Below the pieces are notes generated by a model. It saw nothing but the letters and a program-made list of their open reading frames with translations. It did not search any database and was not told where the DNA came from. A stretch of DNA of 64,000 nucleotides, taken from Tridacna crocea. Lineage: Eukaryota > Mollusca > Bivalvia > Cardiida > Cardiidae. The translations under genes and the position numbers were made by a program. Where the stretch lies: assembly GCA_943736015.1 (NCBI GenBank), contig OX031059.1, forward strand, positions 58,601,159-58,665,158, in the 5' to 3' direction. This document shows positions 35,205-46,852 of the stretch, one piece after another (within the stretch, counting starts at the first letter, position 1; every line of letters starts with the position of its first letter).

Positions 35205-35352
35205 AGCCTATCACTTCCATGAAGCTGAATATCATCATCTGTATGACTGCATAGTAGACATCCCTCCAAAGACGCTCTACCCTGGAGTTATGAATAGGAT
35301 TTCCAGCAATGAAACTAGTCTCCTTAATGGTCCTCTTCTTTCTTCCATATAT
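35205..35352 (-). pseudogene. Integrase-core fragment (rve-like)
   Basis: The minus strand keeps an open segment with KETSFIAGNPIHNSRVERLW followed by RDVYYAV. The N-x-R-V/I-E-R-L/F-W-x-D box carries the catalytic Glu of a family of retroviral-type integrase domains found in animal genomes. Upstream only YGRKKR is recognisable and stops follow. The downstream side is cut by the TTAA foldback element at 35204. Catalytic Asp residues are not seen. Family assignment rests on this one motif. Confidence 0.5.
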
Positions 35353-35499
35353 TGAAAGTAATCATCTTAGTCAGACTTAAGAAGAAATCTTCAAACATTT
35401 CCCTTGCATATCCGTTTCTTTTTTCACAATATGGAATCTGAGGTCATTCAGTTTCAGCTTCTGAAACTATAGAAATATGCATAAATAATTCATGCAAAT

Positions 35500-35616
35500 A
35501 ACCTAAATGTGGCTCAATTGATGGATTTCTCTTTGATAGAGTAGAAAATATCATGGGAAAAGCCAAAAATGCTGATCATCTGCATTTTCTCCTTTTCCCA
35601 CAATGTTTTAAAAAGA
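35500..35616 (+). repeat. MITE fragment
   Basis: ATAGAGTAGAAAATATCATGGG, then a mismatched hairpin AAAAATGCTGATCATCTGCATTTTC; both outer ends missing. Confidence 0.75.
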
Positions 35617-35884
35617 GCAATGTTGACATGACCATCCCCTGCCAAACGGTTGCTGGATAGCAGATGTGGAGCTATTTGGGCCTGTCCTTTTGTCCTTTAG
35701 TAAAGAGTTGAGGCATCTGCAAACAATATTGACCCAGATCAGCGAGCACAGTCCCCTCAGGTTATGGCTTCTGACTAGAGGATTTTCAATATTTTTCAAT
35801 TTTGTTGCAATGACACCCAGAGTTTTGACATTACAAAGTGCAATGTAAAGTCCTTTCTTTTCTGTTCAAATCCATCAGCTTTGT

Positions 35885-35917
35885 TTTTTTTTCAACCATC
35901 CTCAGAAAGAAGGCTTT
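35885..35917 (-). repeat. Left part of a MITE split by a 3.9-kb insertion
   Basis: CAACCATCCTCAGAAAGAAG followed by GCTTT is the family block normally followed by GAAAACATTG. The continuation is at 39853. Confidence 0.75.
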
Positions 35918-37137
35918 CGGGTAAGACACAATATAGGGAACAGTAGTGTTGCACTTGGGGGTGAAAAATGAAGGTCCCTAAATTGTCAAAAGAAGTAGTT
36001 TTTCATTTAGTACTATGCTTTAAGTTCAAGAAACCAAAATATCTTGTAGATTGCTGCGCACGAAATACATTTTTTGTTAGCAGACAAATTGACCTTCTAG
36101 AGCTTGTTACGGACACTACACAGGGATATAACATCAATAAAATACTTGAAATTATGTTTTTCTTTTTTTTTAATGTCATACAGTTCAAATTTCCTCATAT
36201 TTTTAACTGGTATAAAAGAAAAAATACAACCCAAAATGATAATTACATCTCATAATCCTTACAAGAAATCTTGCAAAAAATATTGCTGAAAAATTGCCAT
36301 GTTTCAACTCTGCTCAAAAATACAGTTCTCATCTTTAGACACTATTATTACACAAAACTTGAAGTTTAACTTATAATCAACATACAGAAATCAAAAAAGT
36401 TTTATCAGACTCTGTCTATATCAATTCAAATTTTGAAAACAAAAAAGCTGTAAATTTGGTTACGGACTCTACATGAATATGACAAAGGCAAATCTGTCTA
36501 TTATCTTGAAATTTGCATTGAACTGTGCTTATTTCAATACTTTATTATGTAATTTATGATTTAATTAAAAAAAATCCCTGTATATCAGTAATTTTTGCGA
36601 ATACAAATATGAACAATGCAGAAAAAAGAAATGAACTCTTTGACAACTGTTTTCGTATGAATGATATCATATTATGTTCTCATATACCTATTTCTGTAGG
36701 AATAAACATGAAAACTATTAGTAAAGGTTCTTTTTTGGGGCACATTATAGTTCTAATATAGATATAAATCTGTTCATGGTCTAGTTACGGACACTACGCT
36801 TTTTCCTTTAATGGAAATAAACATATTTATAGTCTTTCATCAACTTTTTGGAAATGTCTGTTATATCTTTGGGCTCAAAAACGAAGTGTAAAATGTTCGA
36901 TTTCACCTCCCGCCTCTGTATCAAGTGGGAAAGTTGTCAGCGAATGGAAAGAAGGTTGTGTAAGTTCTGGTGTGAGTAAGCCAGGAAAACATGGGATGCA
37001 CTGACTGCCATGATATAACATAGATGTTGAAAGGGGCATTAAACTCCAATCAACCAGCAAATGAATACCAGACAAAGTAAGTAAAATAGAACATTTCGAG
37101 TGCAAAATTGTTGTAACTCAAAACCAATCTAAAACCC

Positions 37138-37290
37138 CAAGTTTAGGGGCACAACTGACTCCTTTATAGGGGTTATAAGATGTTTTCTTTAGTAAACAAT
37201 GTAAATTTAGGTGCCATTGCTCATCATGAGCAATGGCACCTAAATTTACATTGTTTACTAAGGAGTAAAATTTGCCTCTAAACTTGGGTG
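37138..37290. repeat. Inverted repeat with perfect 73-nt palindromic core
   Basis: 37189-37261 is perfect: 36-nt arms starting TTAGTAAACAATGTAAATTT around a single C at 37225. Outer arms (CCAAGTTTAGGGGCA and TGCCTCTAAACTTGG) are imperfect. The centre is shared with the palindrome at 2153-2195. Confidence 0.95.
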
Positions 37291-37400
37291 TTTACTGTTT
37301 AAGATGGGTTTTTAGTTACAATAGTTTTGCACTTAGCCCTCGATTTGTAGGCGTCTTAATTATGTTTGTGTTAAACAGTATATTGTAATTGATTTTGGCC

Positions 37401-37629
37401 TTAACTCATTACCACACGAGAAAATTTTAGACAGGTCCAAATTGAAAGCATTTGCAGACGAAAAAATAAAGGTGACTGAAACATAGAAATTTGTTCTGAA
37501 AAGGGTAGAAAACACTGGGGGAAAAGGAGAAAATGCTGGTTACCAGCATTTTCTCCTTTTCCCACAGTGTTTTCAAAATGCTTCTTTCTCAAGGGCGTCA
37601 AAATCAGGGATTGAGTCGTAATGGGTTAA
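37401..37629 (+). repeat. TTAA palindromic MITE, full length
   Basis: TTAACTCATTACCACACGAG to GAGTCGTAATGGGTTAA, 229 bp, complete palindrome; nested in the 3.9-kb element. Confidence 0.93.
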
Positions 37630-37667
37630 AGTAAATTTCAACGTCTGGCTTGTGTTATCAAAATCAA

Positions 37668-38291
37668 TTAAAGAGGCAATAATACTCATTTCAAGCCAGT
37701 TTTAACTCTTTTTTTTATCAAAATATAGTCATTCTTATATAGCTATGTGAAATATTGCGCCTGGCGGTTGCAAGGTTGCTTAGATTACGCCTGATAGAAA
37801 ATGCATTTCGCGGACTTGTGGCCTTCAATGTAAACAGACTGGGCGTTTTTGGATTTTGAATCGAAGATTTTCGATATCCGTTATACACTCGGGTAGATTG
37901 GTATGATGATCATGCATTCTGTAACGTGACTATATTTGACCTTGGCCTTGATGCGGTAAATAAAGGAAAATGGATGTTTCTCTGTTGCAGCCTCTATTTT
38001 TAGACGAAGATTGAGGCCTATATGTAAGTTACACCGTATCCGACTCTGGGCGGAAACCAACGATAAATTTCCGTGAGTCACTGCCATTGTTTACAGCTTC
38101 GATCGTCAGCCAGTTTTCTTCTGGCCAATTTTCGGTTTTTCACACAAACCCCCGTGTTTCTTTTTTCATTTACACGATATATGTCAGTAATTTATCCTTG
38201 TATACACAAAGGACAGATTTCTGTACCATTCTATTTTTCTTTTCGAAATTAACAGCGTTTCTGCTCACCGACTGTAGATAGGCATCTTTAA
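37668..38291 (+). mobile_element. TTAA-flanked non-autonomous element, copy 2
   Basis: 624 bp from TTAAAGAGGC to GGCATCTTTAA, same orientation and order as 3354-3981, with substitutions throughout. Nested in the 3.9-kb element. Confidence 0.75.
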
Positions 38292-39852
38292 CAAAAGCTA
38301 TGTTATTATTATTTCTGTGTAACTTAATGTCAAAATATTTGATATACACTATGTATTAAATCATGTAGTGTCCATAACTTTCACACCATTCTTTATTATC
38401 ATCTGTGTAAAGAACATGTTCTGGTATTTTATTTGGAATTGTATCCTGCCTGAATAATGGATATTTAAGCTTTGGAAATATGTCTGCCTTTAAGTTACTG
38501 ACGCTTATAAAATACTGCAATTATATCTCAATGAATGATATTAAGGGAGAAAACTACCATTTCAACAAAATGTATCTTGAAAATATAAATTGTGCCAATA
38601 AAGCTTTTTCAATTAGTAATGTTACCTACAGAATGTAAATGTCAGCTAAATTTTGTTTTTTTGTGCAGCAAAAGTATAATTTTAGTTTTATAATAATTTG
38701 GTTACGGACACTACACAATTATTGGTAAAGAAAGATGGGAAATAAACTTAACCTTTATTAACTTATTAGCTGGAAAACTTTGGTGTTTTCTAATGCTGGA
38801 ACCATATTAAGCTGATAGAACAAACTGATTTATAATGAATCATTTGAATAGATTTTCTATGGCTAAACTATTTACAGTGATGCCACAGTGGAAAAAATGG
38901 TGTTTATAGATCTATATGATGCAATCAAGGAGATTTACTGTATTACATCACCAATCATGATCCTCAAAATAAACAAGGGATGCTATATTTGATGAAAATA
39001 ATACATTAGAACATAATTTGTGATTTTAAGTGGGGCAAAAAAAATGAGGAAAACTGGGTTTTTTTTAAAGGTTACGGACACTACACTTTTTTTGTAGAGT
39101 CCGTAACCATTAAAGTTGGTTTACCGCTTTGTCTTAGGGGAAAGATGTTGTCGAATGTATTTTCTGAAATCTGTGTAGGTCATTAGTGAATAATGAATTG
39201 CTGTGAAGTATCTTCAGAGACTTATATCCACTGAATTTTACATGGTTACGGACTCTACTATTTTTCTGAAAAGGCATTTTGTACATTTGAAAAAATCATG
39301 AAAATTTTTTTTTGTTAATAACACTTCCAAATGCTTTTCCATGTTGATCAACCTTATCATAGTTGTAATTCTATAACAAAAAGTACTTAAAAAAGTTGTA
39401 TTAAAAAGGTTTTTTCATCCTATAACAAACAAGAGATATTCAAGATTAAATTTGCATAACATGCTACTACATTTACAGTTTTCGTCATATTTTTCATGTT
39501 CTTTAACCAATTTTAACAAATCAAACATCAAATTAATCCTTGATAATTTTACTAACTGTTGAATATACCTAATGAGCACTTACCAAAATATTTAACAAGT
39601 AGTACAAATTGAAAAATGAGTGAAATTCTAAGTGCAACAACATAACGCGAAAAAAGCACCATTTTGGGGGTATGTTTCATGTTATATCTCGGAGGCCTTT
39701 TGATCTTAGGTGCTCAAATTTTGGCTGAGACTTGAACATACACTAACAAATGATTACACATAGGTTTCACTGATGTAGGACTGGTGTAAATATAAAATAA
39801 CTTGACATAACAACCAATTTTTTCAAATGATCCCTATATTGTGTCTTACCCG

Positions 39853-39992
39853 TTTTCAAAACATATAGAAAAGGGAGAAAATACCAATAACCAAAGTTCC
39901 TCCTTTTCCAAACAATGTTTTTTAACTTTTTTAGACAAATTCCCAAGTCTGAACCACAGCTTCATTGCCTTTGACAACTTTGATCAATAAAA
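39853..39992 (-). repeat. Right part of the split MITE
   Basis: Continues the family from GTTTTCAAAACATATAG through GGGAGAAAATACC and TTCCTCCTTTTCC to GACAACTTTGATCA. Confidence 0.7.
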
Positions 39993-39993
39993 A

Positions 39994-40226
39994 TTAGCCC
40001 TTTACCACACATAATCCCTAAAGTGAATGGAGAAGGATTTTTAAAACATGGTTAAAAGGGAAATGCTGGTACAGACATTCTCTACTATTCCATCATTGTT
40101 TTCTACCCTTTCTGAGACAAACTTTGTAATTTGAGCTATATATTCAATTTCATGTTTTACTCTGCAAATGCTTTAAAAAGTTAGATACGTGTATATCTAA
40201 AATTTGGTTGTGTGGTTGAGAGTTAA
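39994..40226 (-). repeat. MITE copy, diverged
   Basis: CCCTTTACCACACATAATCC to TTGTGTGGTTGAGAGTTAA; directly abuts the preceding MITE half. Confidence 0.82.
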
Positions 40227-40541
40227 GGAAAAATATTGTTTTCTGGTAAACAGATCTAGGGGAGTGTTGTCTTTTGATGTACTTTTGGACAACCCTAAAT
40301 GGCCTGCATGGTAAATCTAGAATTTATTCTGATATTGTGCAAATACATACCCACTGAATATTTGTTCATCATAATCTGTTATTTCAGCTTTCGCCACACA
40401 TTTTATTAACATTTAGGAATGGCCAAACACTATCATGGGACTGCAAAAAGTTGGAAAAGAAGCTAATGTGCAAACACCATGTTCTGAAAAATAACAATAA
40501 CCCAAAGTTATGCTCAGCCTTTGTGAAAATGGAGTTTAAAT

Positions 40542-40780
40542 CAAACTCTTTACCACAGAATCCTGACTTTTATCAACCCTATGAAAGACAGCTTTTGAAA
40601 ACATTGTAAAAAAAGAAAAAGGAGAACGCGACAAAATACTGATAACCAGTATTTTCTCTTTTTCCCCCTATGGTTTTTATCTTTACCAAAATATCTATAT
40701 CTGAATAACATTCTTTTTTTTTGTGCAAGTGTTTTCAATTTTGACCCATCCAGAATTTTGTCGTTTGGTAAAGAGCTAAC
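40542..40780 (-). repeat. MITE copy
   Basis: ACTCTTTACCACAGAATCCT to GTCGTTTGGTAAAGAGCTAA. The hairpin has an insertion (GGAGAACGCGACAAAATACTG). Confidence 0.83.
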
Positions 40781-40848
40781 TCTATATCAAATTTCAAAAT
40801 TTTAGACTGACCATCCAAAATTACTTACAGTCTTTCTGAAGAGATGTT

Positions 40849-41271
40849 AAACCCACGGCAGGGAATCACGTGACACAACAACAACAACAATGACCGTTAT
40901 TTGAAAAAATTCCCCAACTTCAGGTAAGAAAATCTTCAATAATTCCGTTAATACGTGACCGATTGGAATTTGGTTTGAAGCAGAGAAGGCGGAAGGACTC
41001 CGGGGATTTGCTTGATGCATTAGATTTTTTAAACAACACCTGATAAAAAAGAGTTTGCTCGTCAATAACTTTTTTATCAGGTGTTGTTTAAAAAATCTAA
41101 CACATCAAGCAAATCCCTGGAATCCTTCCGCCTTCTCTGCTTCAAACCAAATTCCAATCGGTCATGTATTAATGGAATTATTGAAGATTTTCTTACCTGA
41201 AGTCTGGGATTTTTTTCAAATAACGGTTATTGTTGTTGTTGTTGTGTCACGTGATTCCCCGCCGTGAAACC
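40849..41271. mobile_element. 413-bp hairpin element with 5-bp direct repeats
   Basis: AAACC (40849-40853 and 41267-41271) flanks an inverted repeat with 197-nt arms (40854-41050 and 41070-41266) and a 19-nt loop. Ends are CACGGCAGGGAATCACGTGA and, in complement, CACGGCGGGGAATCACGTGA. Near-identical ORFs read on both strands are a consequence of the palindrome, not genes. The whole element is essentially two inverted arms. Confidence 0.85.
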
Positions 41272-41298
41272 GCTGTCCCATGTGACATATGGAGCGTA

Positions 41299-41495
41299 TT
41301 AACCCTTTCCCAAATGACAGAATTTGAAACCTATCATAATCAAAATTGAAAGCTTTTGCAGATGACAAAAGTGCTGCGACTTAAAAATCGAAATTTATGT
41401 ATAGAAGGGCAAAAAACACTGTGGGAAGAGGAGAAAATGCTGGTAACTAGCATTTTCCCCTTTTCCCACAACGTTCTCAGAGGCCTGTTTCTCGG
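41299..41495 (+). repeat. Left part of a MITE split by the 41.5-kb element
   Basis: TTAACCCTTTCCCAAATGAC, complete hairpin, then GGCCTGTTTCTCGG. Continues at 42703 with GGCTGTAAAAACCCTGATTG. Confidence 0.88.
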
Positions 41496-42702
41496 AGTGT
41501 AGGACAAAACCCCCCTAGGACAAAACCCCCCTAGGACAAAACCCCCCTAGGACAAAACCCCCCTAGGATAAAACCCCCCTAGGACAAAACCCCCATCATA
41601 TATAAAAAGCATATAAACAGCTCATATTTTTTCATGCTTTCCATATTTTTTGCCTTTTTACTTTATTTCTTAAACAGGTTTAGACAAAATGGAATAAAAT
41701 TTCATTGTACTTGCAATAAGAAAACTGAACTTTTAACTTGGTATTTAGGTGGTCATAGGACAAAATTTTGTAACACCAAATATTGAAAGTAGTTGCATAA
41801 GAAACTAGAAAGTGGATGAGATTTGAAAAAGTACATAGTGTTGGATAGAAATCAGTGTGGGAAAAGAAGAAATTGCTGCTTATGACACGCATTTTTTTTC
41901 TTTTCTCATACCACTTTCCAAAAGGGGGCCAACAATATGCACGGCTAGTGACGTGGAAAAGAAAACACACCGAATTGGTCTAATTCAAAATTTTTATAAT
42001 ACGCAAATGAAGCTCATCAAACAACACCATGAATTTCAGTAGTAAAATACCATGTAACCATATAATGTATTGGCGTTTCCAATTGTTATACATATGCGTA
42101 AAGTGAAGACTCAGATCAGCCTGGGCATGCGCAGTTTGACCAAAGTCATCACTATGCACTCTGTAGATAGGTAGTGACTCAAAGTCTTTTGAGACGATCA
42201 CAAAATATTCTAAATGCACAGTCATAAAGAAAAAAAAATTTAAAGAAAAAAAAAATTTTTTTTAAAAAAACACATTTCTGGTCATAAAGAAAAAAACAAC
42301 ACATTTTTAAAAACACATTTTTGGTCATAAACACAATTTTAAGAAAAAAAAACTTAAAAAATCAATTTAACTTATACAAATTAATTATTTTTTACAACCA
42401 GGGGGGTTTTGTCCACTTTTCACTTAAGGGTGTGGGGGTTTTGTCCATGGGGGTTTTGTCCAGGGGGGTTTTGTCCTAGGGGGGTTTTGTCCTAGGGGGG
42501 TTTTGTCCGTACCCCGTTTCGAGGTAAAAACTTAAAAAATCAATTTAACTTATACAAATTAATTATTTTTTACAACCAGGGGGGTTTTGTCCACTTTTCA
42601 CTTAAGGGTGTGGGGGTTTTGTCCATGGGGGTTTTGTCCAGGGGGGTTTTGTCCTAGGGGGGTTTTGTCCTAGGGGGGTTTTGTCCGTTCCCCGTTTCTC
42701 GG
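41487..42702. mobile_element. TIR-array element with 9-bp TSD and duplicated 3' end
   Basis: GTTTCTCGG at 41487-41495 and 42694-42702 is a 9-bp duplication of MITE sequence. The element (41496-42693) has ends made of 16-bp GGACAAAACCCCCCTA units, about six at the left and, inverted, several at the right. The last 178 bp are repeated: 42351-42528 and 42529-42706 nearly match. The first copy ends GTACCCC followed by GTTTCGAGG, a near-copy of the target site. Mutator-like by duplication length. No transposase. Confidence 0.75.
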
Positions 42703-42735
42703 GGCTGTAAAAACCCTGATTGTTTAGTAATGTAT

Positions 42736-45238
42736 TCAAGAAATGGGTGTAACTTGATTAGGATGGATTTCAATCTGTACTATTCCTAGTAACGAAACTA
42801 GCAGTCTTCAGGGTCGTTGCCTATATGCCCATATTGGCAACCCCTTGTGGCAATAGTTGAAGGCAAAAATCCACAAATCATTCCCCTACTGACAGACGTT
42901 TAGCCCCCTTTTCCCAAGACACTGCACCAAGTCAGAGAAGTAATCTGTTCAGACAGACAGAAAACGAGAAAACTGTATCCACTCGCCTTACATTGGAGAT
43001 AAAATTCACATTTCTTTCGCACAATTATACTTTATTTCAGAGACAATTGTGCATTCTGGTACTTTGAATTAAGTTTCGGTGCAGTCCGGTGTTCTCGACG
43101 AGCCCCAGTCATAAGGAGGTCACTCGATCCATTCTCTCTACTTTTAACTTGGAAACATCGTGGTCAACGTTCAAGTGTATACATGTGACAGTGTACAAAC
43201 AAATACAGAAAGTCAAGTTGCCCATTTCTTTTAAAATTCAACTTACCGGCAATCCAGCTAACTGGCAAGAGTTTTTCCCGAACTTGCGCCGTCCTGAAAA
43301 AGCATCGCCATGTTGGAAATCCCTTGAAACTGTCGTCCAATCAAATGCACTGTTGCAAAATGGTCTTTAACCAGTATCGAATGAATTTTTTTTTATTGCA
43401 ACATTTGTGTTATGACAAACGTTGCAATATTCGATACCAATATTTTCATTCGAAGAAAAAATAATGATTCGAAAATAAAAATATTGGTTCAATAATCCTA
43501 TATATTTGCTACAAAACAAAAAATATGTGTGCGAAAAAAATTATTTATTCGATAATTTTAGTTTTGGGAACAAATATTTTTTCTATCGAACAATTTTTTT
43601 CCGTTTTAGAATGAATATTTTGACATCGAATATTGCAACGTTTGTCACGCCATATTCCATAACTTCTTTTAAGCTTCATTTTAAGTATAAAAAATATGTA
43701 TCTAATGAAGTCTTACAAAAAAATGGGTGAAGGAATAAATCGGCGTTCCTTTGATCTCCGTATCGCACTGCAGAGTGGGTGACCTTTAGAACAGCTGTAA
43801 TGTACTTGCTTCTTACAGATTAGCACACACGTGTCACATTAAATTGACTCTTCTTATCTTTTGTTTCATATTAATTTACCACTTTGGTGATCATTAATGG
43901 TCAGGATTATGAATTTTATACAGGTTTTAGAGGCTAAGTCCGTTCTTAGTCTCTACATGCTCTTTATTTAAGTACGATTTTATAAAATGCATATTTTGTC
44001 TGTTTGTGATTTTCTTTTTCAAAGGCAATATCATGAAATATGTTTGAATTGTGTTAGAATTGATTTCTATAAATTTCTTGCTATGTCATTTTCTTTTCAG
44101 TCACGAATTTGTCCAAATTTAAAGGATTTGCGAACGGGACATACGGCATTTGTTACTGAAATAATGCTTTGATTGTCCGGTGTCACGTGATACTGCTGGT
44201 GCGCCACTTACGATAAAATGGAAATATCGCTTACCGTCTATTGATTGTAATGTTGGAAATTGAATGTAAAAGGCTAGAGATATTTCATGACTATTAATTC
44301 TTTATTTCTTCCATAATTGAAGATTACAGATTATTAAAGACAGATATACATTGTAACTACATAAATACAATAATACATACATATACACAGATCCACATGT
44401 TAACATGATTTCATCCATCATTCAGCAGCAACAGTAGACAGACAGACGGATGGACGAACAAGGAGGGAAAGAAAAAAAAAAACACCCTCATGACAAGTAA
44501 ACACAGACACAGACATCCACACATATACCGCCCCCCCCCCCCACCTAGTTGATCCTAATTCCACATATATCCCGTATACATCGGGCTTCTAAGATTCTAA
44601 TCTTAATTCAATATTAGCCTGCTGAATTCTTAAGAAATACAGGCCTAAGTTCTAAAGTTTATCTTGGTACGATCTCCAAATACTGTCTAAACAAAATAAT
44701 ACTGAAGTCAAAAATTCCACATGAGATACCTTTAAAATTTGTAAAAATTCGGCAACAGGTGCTCCTAACAAGATACACACTCTGGTTTCGTCACATAATG
44801 AATTATAGTAATTTAATACATCATCATGTTACGAGTCAGGCGTAACTAGAAAATAGAAGCCAGCAACAAACGATAACAATTAACAGAATTTATTAACAAA
44901 AATATCAAATAATCAGTGACATTATTACAATAGTACAAAACAATACCTTAGATGTTAAATACAGAGTACAAATTATTCCAGTCTTAATTCCAATCTGATC
45001 CTGATCCAAACTGAATGTAATCCAAGCACACGAAATAATCCTCACTTTAGTCTTGTCTGATCCTAATCCAAACTGAATGTAATCCAAGCACTAATTATAT
45101 GACACAAACACAAGATAATCCCCACTTTAGTCTGGCAATAATGTATTAACTAGTGAACGCCGAGATGTAAAAAGCTTTTCCTTTTATAATAACAGGGAAA
45201 CTTCCAGAAAATTCATGTTAAAATCAGTTGCATAATTT
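42736..45238. other. Intergenic stretch with an AT-rich foldback MITE
   Basis: 43406-43655 is an inverted-repeat element with ends ATGACAAACGTTGCAATATT and the complement of GTGACAAACGTTGCAATATT, related to 13983-14200. A C run lies at about 44530-44541. 44985-45120 has a direct duplication (TCCAAACTGAATGTAATCCA twice), which may be part of the 3' region of the retrotransposon that follows. Confidence 0.5.
43406..43655. mobile_element. AT-rich foldback MITE
   Basis: About 25-35 nt inverted ends (AACGTTGCAATATTCGAT) enclosing ATTC/GAAT-rich sequence. Non-coding; a partial relative is at 13983. Confidence 0.65.
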
Positions 45239-46852
45239 CTAGTAATCAGATTGTAAAAAGTCCCGGAAACTTCCAGAACAATATTCTACAAGAGAGAATC
45301 CAGTTCTAAAAATAGCAACAGGGGAAAACCATTCAAAAATAGATACACACATGAACAAAGCTAGGAATAACTGGGTATGTACATAACAATCACCAAACTT
45401 AGACTTAATAATGTTACAGATTTGTGCTCTTTTTCCTGAAGTAAATGAACAATGCTCCAAACAGTGTATTACCACATTGGTGTACAAGATCCCACATCTC
45501 TCACACAAAGTATTTTGTAAACTTAAACTCTGTCCAAAACTTGAAATCATAGATATTACATTTCTACATTGAGGAAGTAATTTGTATTTACATTTACTTA
45601 TATGCCAAAATATACTTTCACAAAAAGCTGGGTGTATTTTGAAAAATAAGTAAAGGTCTAGATCAGCTCCGGTATCATTCATCCAGCGATTCACATGATA
45701 TGCATTTGTATGATTCTTATAGATTTTTTTTCCATGCAGACTGAAGAGGAAACTGTGAACTGTTATAGAAATTGTCTAAATAATCATTCAGGCCATATTT
45801 CTTCAAAACATTACTTATGTCATTGAAATATTCGTACTGTACTGTATCAGTATTCATTTTGAAATTACAAAATCGCTTTAGAAAGACGAGTTTGATAATA
45901 TTATCAGTTTTTAAACGACATAAATGACCAAATAAATTTAACTTGCGCCTGCCTATCTATAATAGTTACCAAGTCGGTCATTTGTAACAAACTCAATACT
46001 ACATCAGTTCTGGTTAACCTATTCAGTCCTTGAATTTTCTTTAAACAAAACCGATGAACTCTCTCCAGTTTTAATAAGTCCTGGGAGGATAGTGCAAACA
46101 ACATTTCACACCCAAATAACCCCCGCGGTATAACAATACTGTTATAAATTTTCTTACATGTAAAAGGATGCAGAGAGTTTACTCCGATATTGAACAGATT
46201 CATAAAAGATCCTCTTAATTTCAAAGCAAATTCTTGAACACTCTCAGAATTTGATAAATATTTATTGCAATTGATTCCCAAATGCGTATAGTCTTCAGAC
46301 TCTTGAATAGTACTATTACCAATTAGCCATTTCCTATCTGAAAACTTAAACTGGCGTTTATTTTCATTAAAAACTATTACGCTACATTTTACAGGATTAT
46401 AATCAAATAGCCAGGTTCTCGAATACGATTAACATAGATCCATCAGTCGATCAAGACCTCGCTTGGATAAACTAAGTAAAACCATGTCGTCTGCTGAAGT
46501 TACACAAGGTAAGTGGATATTAGATAGGACAAGCCCGTGTCGGCTGTTCTCTAAAGTACACAATAATTCATTTATGAAGCATAAATAGAAAAATGGAGAA
46601 CTTAATCCTCCTTGTCTCGTGCCGACTGCAACATTGAACGAATCTAATCTGTACCCTTTAAATAACACACAACACTCGGTTTCATCATACAGGCTTATAA
46701 CAGACTTGAGAGTTGCGTTACTTACTCCCATTTTCGATAACTCATAAAACAGACTATCTTGCCAGACTGTATCAAAAGCCTTTTTTATGTCTAAAAAACA
46801 TGTATATAACTTGCTAGCTGATTCTTTAGCATAGCAAATACATTCCTTCAGT
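45239..46852 (-). pseudogene. 5'-truncated non-LTR retrotransposon ORF2 (reverse transcriptase)
   Basis: The minus strand encodes the C-terminal part of a LINE polyprotein: FLDIKKAFDTVW (RT palm, first Asp), GTRQGGLSSPFFYLCFINEL (RT block with RQGG), SADDMVLLS (the ADD catalytic box, S in place of the usual Y/F), thumb, then a region with ERVHRFCLKKIQGL. A C-terminal CERCGILYTNVVIHCLEHC zinc-knuckle-like segment follows (45239-45694). Breaks: an in-frame TAA at 46431-46429, a stop near 45904 and at least one frame change near 45720. The endonuclease domain is absent; homology stops at 46852 at GTAATCAAAGTACTG. Dead copy; clade (RTE/CR1-like) uncertain. Confidence 0.85.

Larger units (their letters stand above)
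35918..39852. mobile_element. 3.9-kb TIR element with repeated GTTACGGACWCTAC boxes
   Basis: Terminal inverted repeats CGGGTAAGACACAATATAGG at both ends, inserted into a MITE whose halves flank it; TTT on both sides is a possible 3-bp duplication. The interior contains eight copies of GTTACGGAC(A/T)CTAC or close variants (six forward: 36106, 36459, 36784, 38701, 39071, 39245; two reverse: 38365, 39094). Three later insertions are nested within it (palindrome 37189, MITE 37401, 628-bp family 37668). No transposase frame is visible. The superfamily is undetermined. Confidence 0.7.

Noticed and set aside
40847..41267. Two similar ORFs on opposite strands suggesting a duplicated gene
   Set aside because: Both are readings of the same hairpin arms; composition is not supported by any motif.
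45239..46852. LTR retrotransposon
   Set aside because: No flanking long direct repeats, protease or RNase H; the RT motifs and C-terminal Cys/His segment are of non-LTR type.
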